64,000 nt of DNA. Source: Rhizobiales bacterium 62-47 (GTDB taxonomy: Bacteria > Pseudomonadota > Alphaproteobacteria > Rhizobiales > Xanthobacteraceae). Position numbers and translations under genes: made by a program. The notes under the pieces are model-generated. The model was not told where the DNA came from and made no database searches. It saw only the letters and a program-made list of their open reading frames with translations. How positions within the stretch are numbered: position 1 is the first letter of the stretch; the number at the start of each line of letters is the position of its first letter. The DNA is taken from NCBI GenBank assembly GCA_001899255.1, contig MKVX01000005.1:397617-461616 (forward strand), written 5' to 3'. Positions 9,476-18,410 of this stretch are shown piece after piece.

Positions 9476-10825
9476 ATGACCGCTGCGCGCCCGCTGTGGC
9501 TCGACTATCTCACCTTTCTGCTGCCGATGATGGCGAGCAACATCTTGCAGGCGTTGTTCGGCACCATCAACAGCATCTATCTCGGCCAGATGATCGGCGT
9601 CGAAGCGCTCGCCGCCGTCGCCGGCTTCTTTCCGGTGATGTTCTTTTTCGTCGCGTTCATCATCGGCCTCGGCGCCGGCGCGTCGGTGCTGATCGGCCAG
9701 GCGTGGGGTGCCGGCGAGCCGGCCAAGGCAAAGGTCATTGCCGGCACCACGCTGAGCGTCGCGTTGCTTGGCGGTGCCTTGATCGCGGTGTTCGGCGGCA
9801 GCTTCGCACGCCAGTTGATGCTGGCGCTGGCGACGCCGGCTAATGTGTTGGACGCCGCTACCGCTTACGCCCGCATCATGATGATCGCGATGCCGGCGAC
9901 CTTCGCTTTCATCCTGATGACGTCGATGATGCGCGGCGTCGGCGACACCGTAACGCCGCTGTTCGCGCTGTCGGTGTCGACCGCGATCGGCCTCGTCGTC
10001 ACGCCGGCCCTGATCCAGGGCTGGCTCGGGTTGCCGAAACTCGGCGTCGCCAGCGCGGCCTATGCCTCGGCGATCGCCTCGGTGGTGACGTTGCTTTGGC
10101 TTGCGCTACATCTGCGCCGCACCAACCACGCCCTCGCGCCCGATATGACCCTGCTGCGCGGCCTGCGTCCGGATCCGTTGCTGTTGCGCAAGGTGCTGCG
10201 TATCGGCCTGCCGACGGCGGTGCAGCTCGTCGTGATGTCGCTCGCCGAACTGGTGTTGCTCGGCCTCGTCAATGGCTTCGGCTCCGATGCCACGGCGGCC
10301 TATGGCGCGGTCAATCAGGTGCTGAGCTACGTACAGTTTCCGGCTATCTCGATTGCCATCACCGCATCGATTTTCGGTGCGCAGGCGATCGGTGCCGGTC
10401 GCGTCGACCGGCTGGGCGCCATCGTTCGCACCGGCCTGTTGCTGAACCTGATCATGACCGGCGCGCTGGTGCTGCTCGGCTATCTGCTGTCGCGGCTGAT
10501 CATCGGCCTGTTCATCACCGATGCCCATGTGCTCGAACTGGCGCAACATCTGCTGCACATCGTGCTGTGGAGCACGGTGCCGTTCGGCATGGCCGGTGTG
10601 TTCTCCGCCACCATGCGCGCCAGCGGCACGGTGCTGGTGCCGATGCTGCTCTCGATCTTCGCCATTGTCGCGATCGAGGTGCCGGTTGCGGTGGCGCTGA
10701 GCCGAATCATCGGCGTCGATGGCGTGTGGATCGCGTATCCGGCGGCGTTCTGCGCCATGATGCTGCTGCAGATGAGCTATTATCTATTAGTCTGGCGCAA
10801 GAAAAAGATTCGGCGCTTGATCTAG
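9476..10825 (+). CDS. MATE-family efflux transporter
   Basis: A 449-residue inner-membrane antiporter of the multidrug and toxic-compound extrusion family with 12 predicted helices in two similar halves. Seen signatures include PMMASNILQALFGTINSIYLG in helix 1, GLGAGASVLIGQAWGAGEP, and, opening the second half, LRIGLPTAVQLVVMSLAELV. MATE proteins export cationic compounds using proton or sodium gradients. ATG 9476 has AAGGA at about 6 nt. It stands alone; the substrate cannot be inferred. Confidence 0.93.
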   Translation: MTAARPLWLDYLTFLLPMMASNILQALFGTINSIYLGQMIGVEALAAVAGFFPVMFFFVAFIIGLGAGASVLIGQAWGAGEPAKAKVIAGTTLSVALLGGALIAVFGGSFARQLMLALATPANVLDAATAYARIMMIAMPATFAFILMTSMMRGVGDTVTPLFALSVSTAIGLVVTPALIQGWLGLPKLGVASAAYASAIASVVTLLWLALHLRRTNHALAPDMTLLRGLRPDPLLLRKVLRIGLPTAVQLVVMSLAELVLLGLVNGFGSDATAAYGAVNQVLSYVQFPAISIAITASIFGAQAIGAGRVDRLGAIVRTGLLLNLIMTGALVLLGYLLSRLIIGLFITDAHVLELAQHLLHIVLWSTVPFGMAGVFSATMRASGTVLVPMLLSIFAIVAIEVPVAVALSRIIGVDGVWIAYPAAFCAMMLLQMSYYLLVWRKKKIRRLI

Positions 10826-10936
10826 ATTACCGTCGGCTTCCGTGCCGCGAGCCGGAATATATTATGACCATCATAAAAAGAGTGGACGCGGCCGGCAAGC
10901 CGCGCCACAATCCTCGCGAAAAGTCGGGAGGTTCGT

Positions 10937-11545
10937 GTGGCCAAGACCAATCCGCAGTTTCTGTTCGATTTCGGCAGTCCGAATGCCTATCTCAGCCATA
11001 AGGCTATTCCCGCCATAGAGCAGCGTGCCGGCGTGACATTCGAATACGTGCCGGTGCTGCTCGGCGGCATCTTCAAGGCGACAAACAACAGGTCCCCGGC
11101 CGAGACGCTGGCCGGCGTCAAGAACAAGCGCGAATTCATGGAGCTGGAGACGCAACGCTTCCTGAAGCGTTTCAACGTCAAGCCCTATGTCTGGAATCCG
11201 CATTTCCCCGTCAACACCTTGATGCTGATGCGCGGCGCCATTGCGGCGCAGGCCGAAGGGGTGTTCGAGAAGTATGTCAATGCCGCGTTCCATCACATGT
11301 GGGAAGCGCCGAAGAAGATGGACAACCCCGAGGTGCTGGGGAAAGCGCTGACGGCGTCCGGTCTCGATGCGGCGAAGCTGTTCGCCCGCGCGCAGGAGCC
11401 GGAGATCAAGAACAAGCTGATGACCAACACCCAGTCGGCGGTGGAGCGTGGCGCGTTCGGTTCGCCGACGTTCTTTGTCGGCGATGAGATGTTCTTCGGC
11501 AAGGAGCAGTTGCGCGAAGTCGAGGAACTAGTGACGGGCAAGTAG
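10937..11545 (+). CDS. 2-hydroxychromene-2-carboxylate isomerase / DsbA-like thioredoxin-fold protein
   Basis: A 202-residue protein of the HCCA isomerase / GST-kappa group. It opens PQFLFDFGSPNAYLSHKAIP, the family's start, where the Ser in the DFxSP-type motif replaces the redox Cys; it ends with the cis-Pro segment GAFGSPTFFVGDEMFFGKEQ. These enzymes use glutathione in ring-cleavage pathways for naphthalene-like compounds, but many members have unknown substrates. The start is GTG at 10937 with GGGAGG about 5 nt upstream. No aromatic degradation genes are adjacent, so only the family is assigned. Confidence 0.85.
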   Translation: MAKTNPQFLFDFGSPNAYLSHKAIPAIEQRAGVTFEYVPVLLGGIFKATNNRSPAETLAGVKNKREFMELETQRFLKRFNVKPYVWNPHFPVNTLMLMRGAIAAQAEGVFEKYVNAAFHHMWEAPKKMDNPEVLGKALTASGLDAAKLFARAQEPEIKNKLMTNTQSAVERGAFGSPTFFVGDEMFFGKEQLREVEELVTGK

Positions 11546-11566
11546 AAGCGCGACACGATCAATTAC

Positions 11567-11682
11567 CGTCATTGCGAGCCAACGGGTCCGGCTCTGCCGG
11601 CCCGATGACAGGCTCCGCGAAGCAATCCAGAAGCAACAAAAGAAGACTGGATTGCTTCGTCGCTCCGCTCCTCGCAATGACG
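11567..11682. repeat. Dispersed inverted repeat, 'CGTCATTGCGAG...CTCGCAATGACG' family, copy A
   Basis: Ends are CGTCATTGCGAG and its complement CTCGCAATGACG, with inner arms GAAGCAATCCAG and CTGGATTGCTTC. The whole can fold as a long hairpin. It lies in the gap between two plus-strand genes. Related copies occur at about 13563, 14291 and 26335. This type of intergenic palindrome is common in Bradyrhizobium-like genomes. Confidence 0.85.
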
Positions 11683-11736
11683 CTGCTTTTGGCGCAAGCC
11701 GGCACAGACGAGTCGAACCATCGGAGACATCCAACC

Positions 11737-12474
11737 ATGTCCAAACGCAATGCCACCGTCGCGGTGATCGGCGCCGGCGATTACATCGGCGCCGAGATCG
11801 TCAAGAAATTCGCCGCAGAAGGCTTCACGGTGTTCGCCGGACGCCGCAACGGCGAAAAACTTGCACCATTGGTGCAAGAGGTCGAGGCGGCAGGCGGCGC
11901 GATCGTTGCGCGCTCGCTCGATGCGCGCAAGGAAGAGGAGATCAACAGCTTCCTGCAGGACGCCGACAAGCACGCGCCGCTCGAAGTTATGATTTTCAAC
12001 GTCGGCGCCAACGTCAATTTCCCGATTCTCGAAACCACCGACCGGGTGTTTCGCAAGGTCTGGGAAATGGCCTGCTGGGCCGGCTTCCTCGCCGGGCGCG
12101 AGTCGGCGCGGCTGATGCTGCCGCGCGGCCAGGGCAACATCTTCTTCACCGGCGCTACCGCAAGCCTGCGTGGCGGCTCGGGTTTCGCCGCGTTCGCCAG
12201 CGCCAAGTTCGGCTTGCGCGCCGTGGCGCAGGCGATGGCCCGCGAACTCGGGCCGAAGAACATCCATGTCGCGCACCTCGTCATCGATTCCGGTGTCGAT
12301 ACGGCCTGGGTGCGTGAACGCCGCGAGCAGCTGTGGGGCAAGGAGGCGCTCGACAATCCCGATCTGCTGATGCCGCCGGCCTCGGTCGCGGCGTCGTACT
12401 GGCAGCTCTATCAGCAGCCGAAGAGCGCGTGGACTTTCGAGATGGAAATTCGCCCGTTCGGCGAGAAGTGGTAG
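11737..12474 (+). CDS. Short-chain dehydrogenase/reductase-like protein lacking the catalytic Tyr
   Basis: A 245-residue Rossmann-fold protein. The nucleotide-binding motif is AVIGAGDYIGAEIVKKFA near the start, and NVGAN takes the place of the usual NNAG. In classical SDRs the active site is YxxxK; here the equivalent is FASAK (AAFASAKFGLRAVAQ), so the proton-donor Tyr is Phe. This substitution makes ordinary dehydrogenase chemistry doubtful; the protein may have altered activity or only bind cofactor. ATG 11737 is chosen since sequence upstream is the dispersed repeat. No operon partner is visible. Confidence 0.85.
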   Translation: MSKRNATVAVIGAGDYIGAEIVKKFAAEGFTVFAGRRNGEKLAPLVQEVEAAGGAIVARSLDARKEEEINSFLQDADKHAPLEVMIFNVGANVNFPILETTDRVFRKVWEMACWAGFLAGRESARLMLPRGQGNIFFTGATASLRGGSGFAAFASAKFGLRAVAQAMARELGPKNIHVAHLVIDSGVDTAWVRERREQLWGKEALDNPDLLMPPASVAASYWQLYQQPKSAWTFEMEIRPFGEKW

Positions 12475-12633
12475 CTGGCCGCGCGGTCATTTCATCGGAT
12501 CGATGTCGATCATCGACCCAGCCGATGGCAACAACTCGGAGCGGGAGTGCGAAAACCACGTCGCACTTTCGGTGTCGATGCTTTAGGTTGACCGCCGCAG
12601 TGCCATAATCAAGAAACGTGGGAGTTGGACGAC

Positions 12634-13554
12634 ATGCGCATTCTGGTGGTTGGGGCCGGGGCGATCGGCGGGTATTTCGGCGGCAGGCTGCTGCAAAGCG
12701 GCGCCGACATCACCTTCCTGGTGCGGCCGCGCCGCGCCGAGGAACTGGCGCGCGACGGTCTCGTCATCAAGAGTCCGCATGGCGATGCGACGCTGCCAAA
12801 GCCGCCGACGGTGCTGGCGCAAGACCTCAAGCAGCCGTTCGACATCATCCTGCTAAGCTGCAAGGCATTCGATCTCGACGACGCCATCGCCTCGTTCGCG
12901 CCGGCGATGGGGCCGCAAAGCGCGATCATGCCGATGCTCAATGGCATGCGGCATCTCGACGTGCTGGATCGTCACTTCGGCCGCGAGCGCGTGCTCGGCG
13001 GCCAGTGCGCCATTGCTGCGACGCTCGACGCCAATCGTCATGTCGTGCAGTTGACGCCGATGCAATCGCTCGGCTTTGGCGAGCGCGACGGCAGCATGTC
13101 GGCACGCGTCAACGCGGCGAACGAGATCTTTGCGCGCGGCAATTTCGACGGCAAGGCGAGTGCGACCATCGTGCTCGACATGTGGGAGAAGTGGGTGCTG
13201 CTGGCGACGCTGGCGTGCTCGACCTGCCTGATGCGCGCGGCGATCGGCAAGATCCTGCTGGCCCCGGGCGGCCGCGACTACATTCTCGGCGTGCGCGACG
13301 AGATCATCGGCATCGCCACTGCCGCCGGTTATGCGCCGCGTATGCCGTTCATCGAGCGCATCACCGGCATCCTCACCGCCGAAGGATCGCCGTTCACCGC
13401 GTCGATGTTCCGTGACATCGTTGCCGGGCTGCCGATCGAGGCCGATCATATCGTCGGCGATCTGATTGCGCGCGCGGCCGCCGCCAAGCTCGAGGTGTCG
13501 CGGCTGCGTATCGCTTATACGCATCTGAAAACGTATGAGGCGCAGCGGGGCTAG
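12634..13554 (+). CDS. 2-dehydropantoate 2-reductase (ketopantoate reductase family)
   Basis: A 306-residue protein with N-terminal MRILVVGAGAIGGYFGGRLL, the PanE/ApbA NADPH-binding start, and a helical C-terminal catalytic domain (KASATIVLDMWEKWVLLATL, matching the family's conserved Lys segment; then FTASMFRDIVAGLPIEADHI). PanE reduces ketopantoate to pantoate for CoA synthesis. Many bacteria carry several paralogues, so this one may not be the biosynthetic enzyme and no gene symbol is given. ATG 12634 is placed 9 nt after GGGAG; a TTG 9 nt upstream is too close to that site. Confidence 0.88.
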   Translation: MRILVVGAGAIGGYFGGRLLQSGADITFLVRPRRAEELARDGLVIKSPHGDATLPKPPTVLAQDLKQPFDIILLSCKAFDLDDAIASFAPAMGPQSAIMPMLNGMRHLDVLDRHFGRERVLGGQCAIAATLDANRHVVQLTPMQSLGFGERDGSMSARVNAANEIFARGNFDGKASATIVLDMWEKWVLLATLACSTCLMRAAIGKILLAPGGRDYILGVRDEIIGIATAAGYAPRMPFIERITGILTAEGSPFTASMFRDIVAGLPIEADHIVGDLIARAAAAKLEVSRLRIAYTHLKTYEAQRG

Positions 13555-13562
13555 TCGAACGT

Positions 13563-13682
13563 TCTGTCCTTGCGAGCGAAGCGAAGCAATCCAGTCTTTT
13601 TTTCGTGGTGCTGGATTGCTTCGTCGCGGAGCCTGTACTCGGACGGCGCAAAGCGCCGATCCGGGTTCCCCTCGCAATGACG
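13563..13682. repeat. Dispersed inverted repeat, copy B
   Basis: Begins TTGCGAGCGAAGCGAAGC and ends CTCGCAATGACG, with the paired inner arms GAAGCAATCCAG and CTGGATTGCTTC. It carries the extra block CGGAGCCTGTACTCGGACGG, shared in inverted form with the copy at 14291. It fills the gap between the convergent ketopantoate reductase and cytochrome genes and could act as a bidirectional terminator. Confidence 0.85.
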
Positions 13683-13692
13683 ACGCCAGGAA

Positions 13693-14271
13693 TCACATCC
13701 GCGACAGGTAATGCGCCAATGCGACGATCTCCTCGTCGTTGAGCGGATAGGCGACGTCGGCCATCGCCGCCATGCCGCCGCCGGAGCGATTGCCCGATTT
13801 GTAATCGCGCAGCGCTTTCAGCAGATAGTCCTCGCGCTGCCCAGCGATGCGCGCCACCGCCTTGGTACCGGCGTAGCTGTCGGTATGGCATGACGCGCAG
13901 CGGCGGCCCTTGGCGGCCATCTCGCCCTTTTTCGTCAGATCTGGATTGTCATCCTGCGCGCCCTTGGGCGGCGTCAGCGAGGCGAAGTAGGCGCCGAGAT
14001 TGCGCACATCCTCGTTGCTGAGCTGCTCGACGATCGGCTGCATCTGCTCGTTCTTGCGGGTGCCGGCGCGGAAGAACACCAGTTGCCATTGGATGAACTG
14101 ATCCGGTTGCCCGGCCAGCGACGGAATGTTCTCGGTCTGCGAGATGCCGTTCTCGCCATGGCAGGCGGTGCAGACTTCGGCCTTGGCCTTGCCGGCCGCG
14201 ATGTCGGCGGCGTGGGCGAACTGTCCGGATAGAAGCATCGCGACCGTCGCCGCAAGAAAAATAATTCGCAT
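13693..14271 (-). CDS. Periplasmic diheme cytochrome c (class I, tandem domain)
   Basis: A 192-residue exported protein with two haem-binding CxxCH motifs, CTACH and CASCH, each starting one cytochrome c domain, like cytochrome c4 / c553 proteins. A signal peptide (MRIIFLAATVAMLLSGQFAHA) directs it to the periplasm. Distal Met candidates are NEQMQP and GGMAAM. ATG 14271 has GGAGG about 11 nt upstream; other in-frame starts slightly upstream are possible. It lies downstream of, and on the same strand as, the sorbosone-type dehydrogenase and is a plausible electron acceptor for it, although a repeat of about 150 nt lies between them. Confidence 0.9.
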   Translation of the reverse strand: MRIIFLAATVAMLLSGQFAHAADIAAGKAKAEVCTACHGENGISQTENIPSLAGQPDQFIQWQLVFFRAGTRKNEQMQPIVEQLSNEDVRNLGAYFASLTPPKGAQDDNPDLTKKGEMAAKGRRCASCHTDSYAGTKAVARIAGQREDYLLKALRDYKSGNRSGGGMAAMADVAYPLNDEEIVALAHYLSRM

Positions 14272-14290
14272 ACCAATACGTGCCTCCACC

Positions 14291-14440
14291 GCCATTGCGA
14301 GGAGCACCCGGATCGGCGCTTTGCGCCGTCCGAGTACAGACTCCGCGACGAAGCAATCCAGTCATATCACCTGACTCTGGATTGCTTCGCGGAGCCTGTC
14401 ATCGGGCCGGCAGAGCCGACTCGTTGGCGCGCAATGACGG
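14291..14440. repeat. Dispersed inverted repeat, copy C (long form)
   Basis: Starts GCCATTGCGAGGAGC and ends GCGCAATGACGG, with inner arms GAAGCAATCCAG and CTGGATTGCTTC around a short AT-rich centre. Its left arm shares CGGATCGGCGCTTTGCGCCG with copy B and its right arm shares CGGGCCGGCAGAGCCG with copy A. It lies between the dehydrogenase and cytochrome genes and may attenuate transcription of the latter. Confidence 0.85.
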
Positions 14441-14468
14441 GACCTGATGTCCTACGAGTGATCAGCGC

Positions 14469-15740
14469 TTACTTCTTGGCTTCTTTCTTGTCGTAGCTGA
14501 TGCGGTAGATCGCACCCGCCCAGTCGTCAGCCACCAGGATCGAACCGTCCTTGGCCAGCACGATGTCCGCCGGACGGCCAAGATAGGTCTGCTTGCCTTC
14601 GATCCAGCCCGAGGCAAACACCTCCTGCTTGGCATTCTTGCCATCGGGACCGACGATCACCCGCATGATCCGTGCGCCCTGATACTGGTGCCGGTTCCAT
14701 GAGCCGTGTTCGGCGATCAGGATGTTGTTCTTGTACTCGGCCGGAAACTGGTTGCCGGTATAGAACTTCATGCCGAGCGGCGCGACGTGGTCGCCGAGCT
14801 TCAACACCGGCGGCGTGAACTCGGAACACTTGTGCCCCATGGCGAACTTCGGATCGGGAATGTCGCCCTGATGGCAATACGGATAGCCGAAGTGCTCGCC
14901 CAGCCTGGAGATCATGTTGAGCTTGTCGCTGGGCGAATCGTCACCGAGCCAGTCGCGGGCATTTTCGGTGAACCAGTACTTGCCGCTGCGCGGATCGACG
15001 TCGCCGCCGACGCTGTTGCGGACGCCGAGCGCGACGATTTCAGCATTGCCGGTCTTGGGATCGACGCGGCGAATCTGCGAGACGCTGGTCGGCGGGATGC
15101 CGATGTTGAACGGGGGGCCGAGCGGAATGTAGAACCAGCCGTCCTTGTCGACCGCAATGTATTTCCAGCCATGCGCCGCATAGGACGGCATGTCGTCGTA
15201 CACCACCTTGGCTTCCGGCATCTTGTCGAGATTGGCTTCCGGATTGTCGTAGCGCATGATCTTGTTGACATCGACCACGTAAAGCGCGCCGTTGAGGTAA
15301 GCGAGACCGGTCGGCATCGACAGGCCCTTGATGATGGTCTTGACCTCTTTCTTGCCGTCCTTGTCGGTAATCGCATAGACGTTGCCGAGGCCGAACGAAC
15401 CGACGAACAGCGTGCCCTTGTCGCCCCATGCCATCTGCCGCGCGGCGAGCACGCCGGTGGCATAAGGCTCGATCTTAAAGCCCTTCGGCAGCTTGATCTT
15501 CTTCAGTGCCGCGGCGATTTCGGAATCGGACATGCCGGTCGGCGGTCCGGAGGGTGGCGCGAGGCCTTTCTGCGCTTCGGTTTCGTCGCCGAGGAACCAG
15601 TCCGGCGGTGGATTGGTCCAGAAATCCTTGGTACCGGATTGATAGCTCTTCAATCCGTCGGCGGCCGTTGCGTGCTGCGCGCCGCCGACCGACAGAATTG
15701 TCGCCAGCGCCAGCACCGATCCATAAAAGATTGATTTCAT
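14469..15740 (-). CDS. Periplasmic PQQ-type sugar dehydrogenase (L-sorbosone dehydrogenase-like)
   Basis: A 423-residue protein with a signal peptide (MKSIFYGSVLALATILSVGG, cleaved near ATAADG) and the beta-propeller pattern of soluble PQQ sugar dehydrogenases: LPKGFKIEPYATGVLAARQM, then NSVGGDVDPRSGKYWFTENA, IAEHGSWNRHQYQGARI and DGSILVADDWAGAIYRI. Family members oxidise aldoses or sorbosone in the periplasm. PQQ dependence is inferred from the fold, not shown. ATG 15740 follows GGGAGGG. The diheme cytochrome gene lies downstream, which fits a periplasmic oxidation pathway passing electrons to cytochromes. Confidence 0.88.
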   Translation of the reverse strand: MKSIFYGSVLALATILSVGGAQHATAADGLKSYQSGTKDFWTNPPPDWFLGDETEAQKGLAPPSGPPTGMSDSEIAAALKKIKLPKGFKIEPYATGVLAARQMAWGDKGTLFVGSFGLGNVYAITDKDGKKEVKTIIKGLSMPTGLAYLNGALYVVDVNKIMRYDNPEANLDKMPEAKVVYDDMPSYAAHGWKYIAVDKDGWFYIPLGPPFNIGIPPTSVSQIRRVDPKTGNAEIVALGVRNSVGGDVDPRSGKYWFTENARDWLGDDSPSDKLNMISRLGEHFGYPYCHQGDIPDPKFAMGHKCSEFTPPVLKLGDHVAPLGMKFYTGNQFPAEYKNNILIAEHGSWNRHQYQGARIMRVIVGPDGKNAKQEVFASGWIEGKQTYLGRPADIVLAKDGSILVADDWAGAIYRISYDKKEAKK

Positions 15741-15973
15741 CGCGTCCCTCCCGTGCAGCCATCCAGGGGCTGCGTTTGTTATTGGTATGATCGAGAAACG
15801 AAGTGGGTCCGCATCGAAGATGCGAGACGGGCGAAAGCTAGCACATCCATTGCGGGAATGAAGTGCATTGCGCGCTATGCTGTCCGAACAAATTTGCGCC
15901 GGTCGATTTGCCGCCGCATGTTGCTTAAAATTTGTTCGGCTCGCCGCGTGCGCCGCACAAAGACAACGCGATG

Positions 15974-18211
15974 CTAACGTCGCTTCACCGTCAGCAGGCC
16001 GGTGCCGCTGTTGTTGCGATAGAAGGTGTCATAAAGAGCGGGAATGCCGAGCACGGCGTCGTTGACGAAGATCAGCAGTTCGCCGCTGCGTGTCGGCCGG
16101 ATGGTGGCCTCGATGGTGCCGTCTTCGGGATCGGGGTCGAGGAACACCTCCTCACCGCCGACCGCGCCGTAACGCAATACGAGACGGAACCATGGCCGCG
16201 TCAGCTCGCGCCGCAGCGGCACGCCGAGCACCAGCAAGGCTTGTTGCCACAGCGTCGGCGCATCGGTGGTGTAGAAGCCGCCGAGCGGCGAGGCGATATC
16301 GCCGTCGCGAAACGGCGTGGTCGTCTCGACCTTGATGAGGTAACGGGCGCCGTTGCCTTCGACGAAAATTCCCGTGTTGTTGCAGAGCTGTGAGGTGGCG
16401 AAGGTCGCGGTGGCCTGCTCGCCGCGGGCGAGGCCCCTGGCCATGGCATCGTCGCGGCAGGTCAGCCCGGCGACGTCCTGCACATTGTAAAGCAGGTGGC
16501 TGCTGAGCGTGAGGCCGAGATAGACGAACAGCACGGCGAACAATGCCGGCGCCCAGCGGCGTTTCAGCCCTTCATGGAACGCTGTATATAGCCGGCTACT
16601 ACGCAAGCGATAGATCCAGTTGTCCGGCAGGCCCTGCGGTGCGGTCGGGCTGCGCCGCCAGATGGCGCCCATCCGGTCGGATATGCTGGCCGCCAGCCGG
16701 GTGCCGCCATAAATCAGGCCGCACACCACGATCAGCAAGGCGAGAAACTGGAACGGACTGCGGGCGTAGCCATCGATCCAGGTCTGCGCGAAACCGGGCA
16801 GGAAGCCGCCGACGATGCGGATCAGGTCCGACACCCAGCGGATCGGGCTGGTGTATTCGTCCTTGGCTGGCAGCTTGCGCAGCAGCGGATACAGCAATAG
16901 CCACGCCGTCGCGCCGACGGTGAGGAAGTAGACGATGCGGCGTGCCCAGATCACGTTCCAGACGTGTTCCTGCGCCTTGGCGCGCTCGGTCGCCGCCGCG
17001 CCGCGTTCCATGCCGTATTGCTCTGGGGTGAGGATGGCGCCGTCGTCGGTGGCGACGTCGTAAGTGGCCGGCAGCCCGACCGGCGCATAGGCGCGGGCGT
17101 GGCTGGCGATGCGGCGGAACGCGCTCTCGTGGATTTTCGGCCGTGCGATCAACACCTCGTCGTGTCTGGCGTAGCGATAGGTGCACAGCTCGGCCAGCTT
17201 GCGCGGGCCGTAACGGTAATAGCCGCCGATGCCCTTGCGTGGATCGTAGAGCCGCCCGTCCTTGTCGCGCCGCGAAATGGCGTTCTTGAAAGTATCGGGA
17301 TCGGCGGGAGGCGTCGCGCGATCGGATTTGAAGCGCAGGCCGCAGCGTTGCGCCTCGCCGATCATCCAGACGAATGGAATGTAGGCCAGTGCATCGTCGG
17401 GATAGCCGCCGCCGACATTGGAATGCACGCCGGCGAACCAGAGTTGGCTGACCTGCTCGTCGGCGACGTAACGTTGGCCTTCGGGGCGCGGCGGCGCCGG
17501 CGCCACGCTGCGTTCGTCCCACAATTCGGGATGGAACGTGGTGCGTTCCTCGTCGAGCGCCAGCGCCTGACAGGCGCGGCTGACGCGGGCGAGATCGAGC
17601 CGATGGTCCGGCAACTCCAGCGGCCAGATCCATTTGCTGACGCCGCGCGTCATCTCGTCGAGCGGCAGGCCGTAGGCGGCGACGGTGTCCCAGACGCCGA
17701 TGAAGCGAATGCGCGCGATGCTGCGGTTGGCGGCCCTGTCGTAGCGCGGCAGGACCAGATCGCGCAGCGCACGGAACGGCACCTCGATGTGCCAGAAGGT
17801 GTGATAGCGCTCGCGGCGATAGGCGCGATAGGCGGCGCGCGCCTTGCGGTCCAGCTCCTGCTCGGTATCGGCGGTGACGAGGCCCTGATTGAGGATTAGC
17901 CCCATCACCACGCGGATGGTGAAGCCGCCGCGGCTGAAGCCGAAGCCGTAGATGTCGTCGTCGTCACTGCGATAGTTGCGGCAGGCGAATTTGTAGAGAT
18001 CGATGACGTTGCGTTTCAGGCCGATGCCGAAGGCGCCGCCGAGGATCGCCAGCGGCTTGAACGACGAGGTGCCGACGCCATCGTCGTAGAACGCCACCTG
18101 ATCGGAACCGGACAGGTCGAGCGCCTCGAAGGTCCGCCAGACATTGGTGCGCCAGACTTTCGCCGCCGAATTTCCGGTGCCGTCCGACAACAGGATGATC
18201 TTACGGCCCAT
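15974..18211 (-). CDS. DUF2235 alpha/beta-hydrolase-like membrane protein
   Basis: A 745-residue protein. Residues 1 to about 370 form a DUF2235 domain: it opens GRKIILLSDGTGNSAAKVWR and has the nucleophile elbow GFSRGGFTIRV, the GxSxG-like site of the Tle-type phospholipase fold, plus HSNVGGGYPD. The second half has at least three hydrophobic segments (for example FQFLALLIVVCGLIYGG and ALFAVLFVYLGLTLSSHLL) and a C-terminal beta-rich region. It is thus a membrane-anchored hydrolase. No type VI secretion gene is near, so an effector role is not supported; a lipid or other ester substrate is possible. The start has GGGGG 8 nt upstream. Confidence 0.82.
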   Translation of the reverse strand: MGRKIILLSDGTGNSAAKVWRTNVWRTFEALDLSGSDQVAFYDDGVGTSSFKPLAILGGAFGIGLKRNVIDLYKFACRNYRSDDDDIYGFGFSRGGFTIRVVMGLILNQGLVTADTEQELDRKARAAYRAYRRERYHTFWHIEVPFRALRDLVLPRYDRAANRSIARIRFIGVWDTVAAYGLPLDEMTRGVSKWIWPLELPDHRLDLARVSRACQALALDEERTTFHPELWDERSVAPAPPRPEGQRYVADEQVSQLWFAGVHSNVGGGYPDDALAYIPFVWMIGEAQRCGLRFKSDRATPPADPDTFKNAISRRDKDGRLYDPRKGIGGYYRYGPRKLAELCTYRYARHDEVLIARPKIHESAFRRIASHARAYAPVGLPATYDVATDDGAILTPEQYGMERGAAATERAKAQEHVWNVIWARRIVYFLTVGATAWLLLYPLLRKLPAKDEYTSPIRWVSDLIRIVGGFLPGFAQTWIDGYARSPFQFLALLIVVCGLIYGGTRLAASISDRMGAIWRRSPTAPQGLPDNWIYRLRSSRLYTAFHEGLKRRWAPALFAVLFVYLGLTLSSHLLYNVQDVAGLTCRDDAMARGLARGEQATATFATSQLCNNTGIFVEGNGARYLIKVETTTPFRDGDIASPLGGFYTTDAPTLWQQALLVLGVPLRRELTRPWFRLVLRYGAVGGEEVFLDPDPEDGTIEATIRPTRSGELLIFVNDAVLGIPALYDTFYRNNSGTGLLTVKRR

Positions 18212-18410
18212 GTGGTGGCCCCCGCAGCGGCTGCTGATGACAGTCGCGTGATGAGCGAAGCATGGCACATTCGTTGCGAACGCAAAATCAATTGGCTGTC
18301 AGGCAATTGCCACGCATTTGCCGACAATTGTCCGCGACGCCAGACGGCAGAAATAAATCTAGCGCGGCCCGAGTCTCCTCCACATGACGCCTTTGCCATG
18401 GAGGATCGTG

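Noticed and set aside
15974..18211. Type VI secretion effector role for the DUF2235 protein
   Set aside because: No VgrG, Hcp, PAAR or immunity gene is near and it has its own membrane segments.
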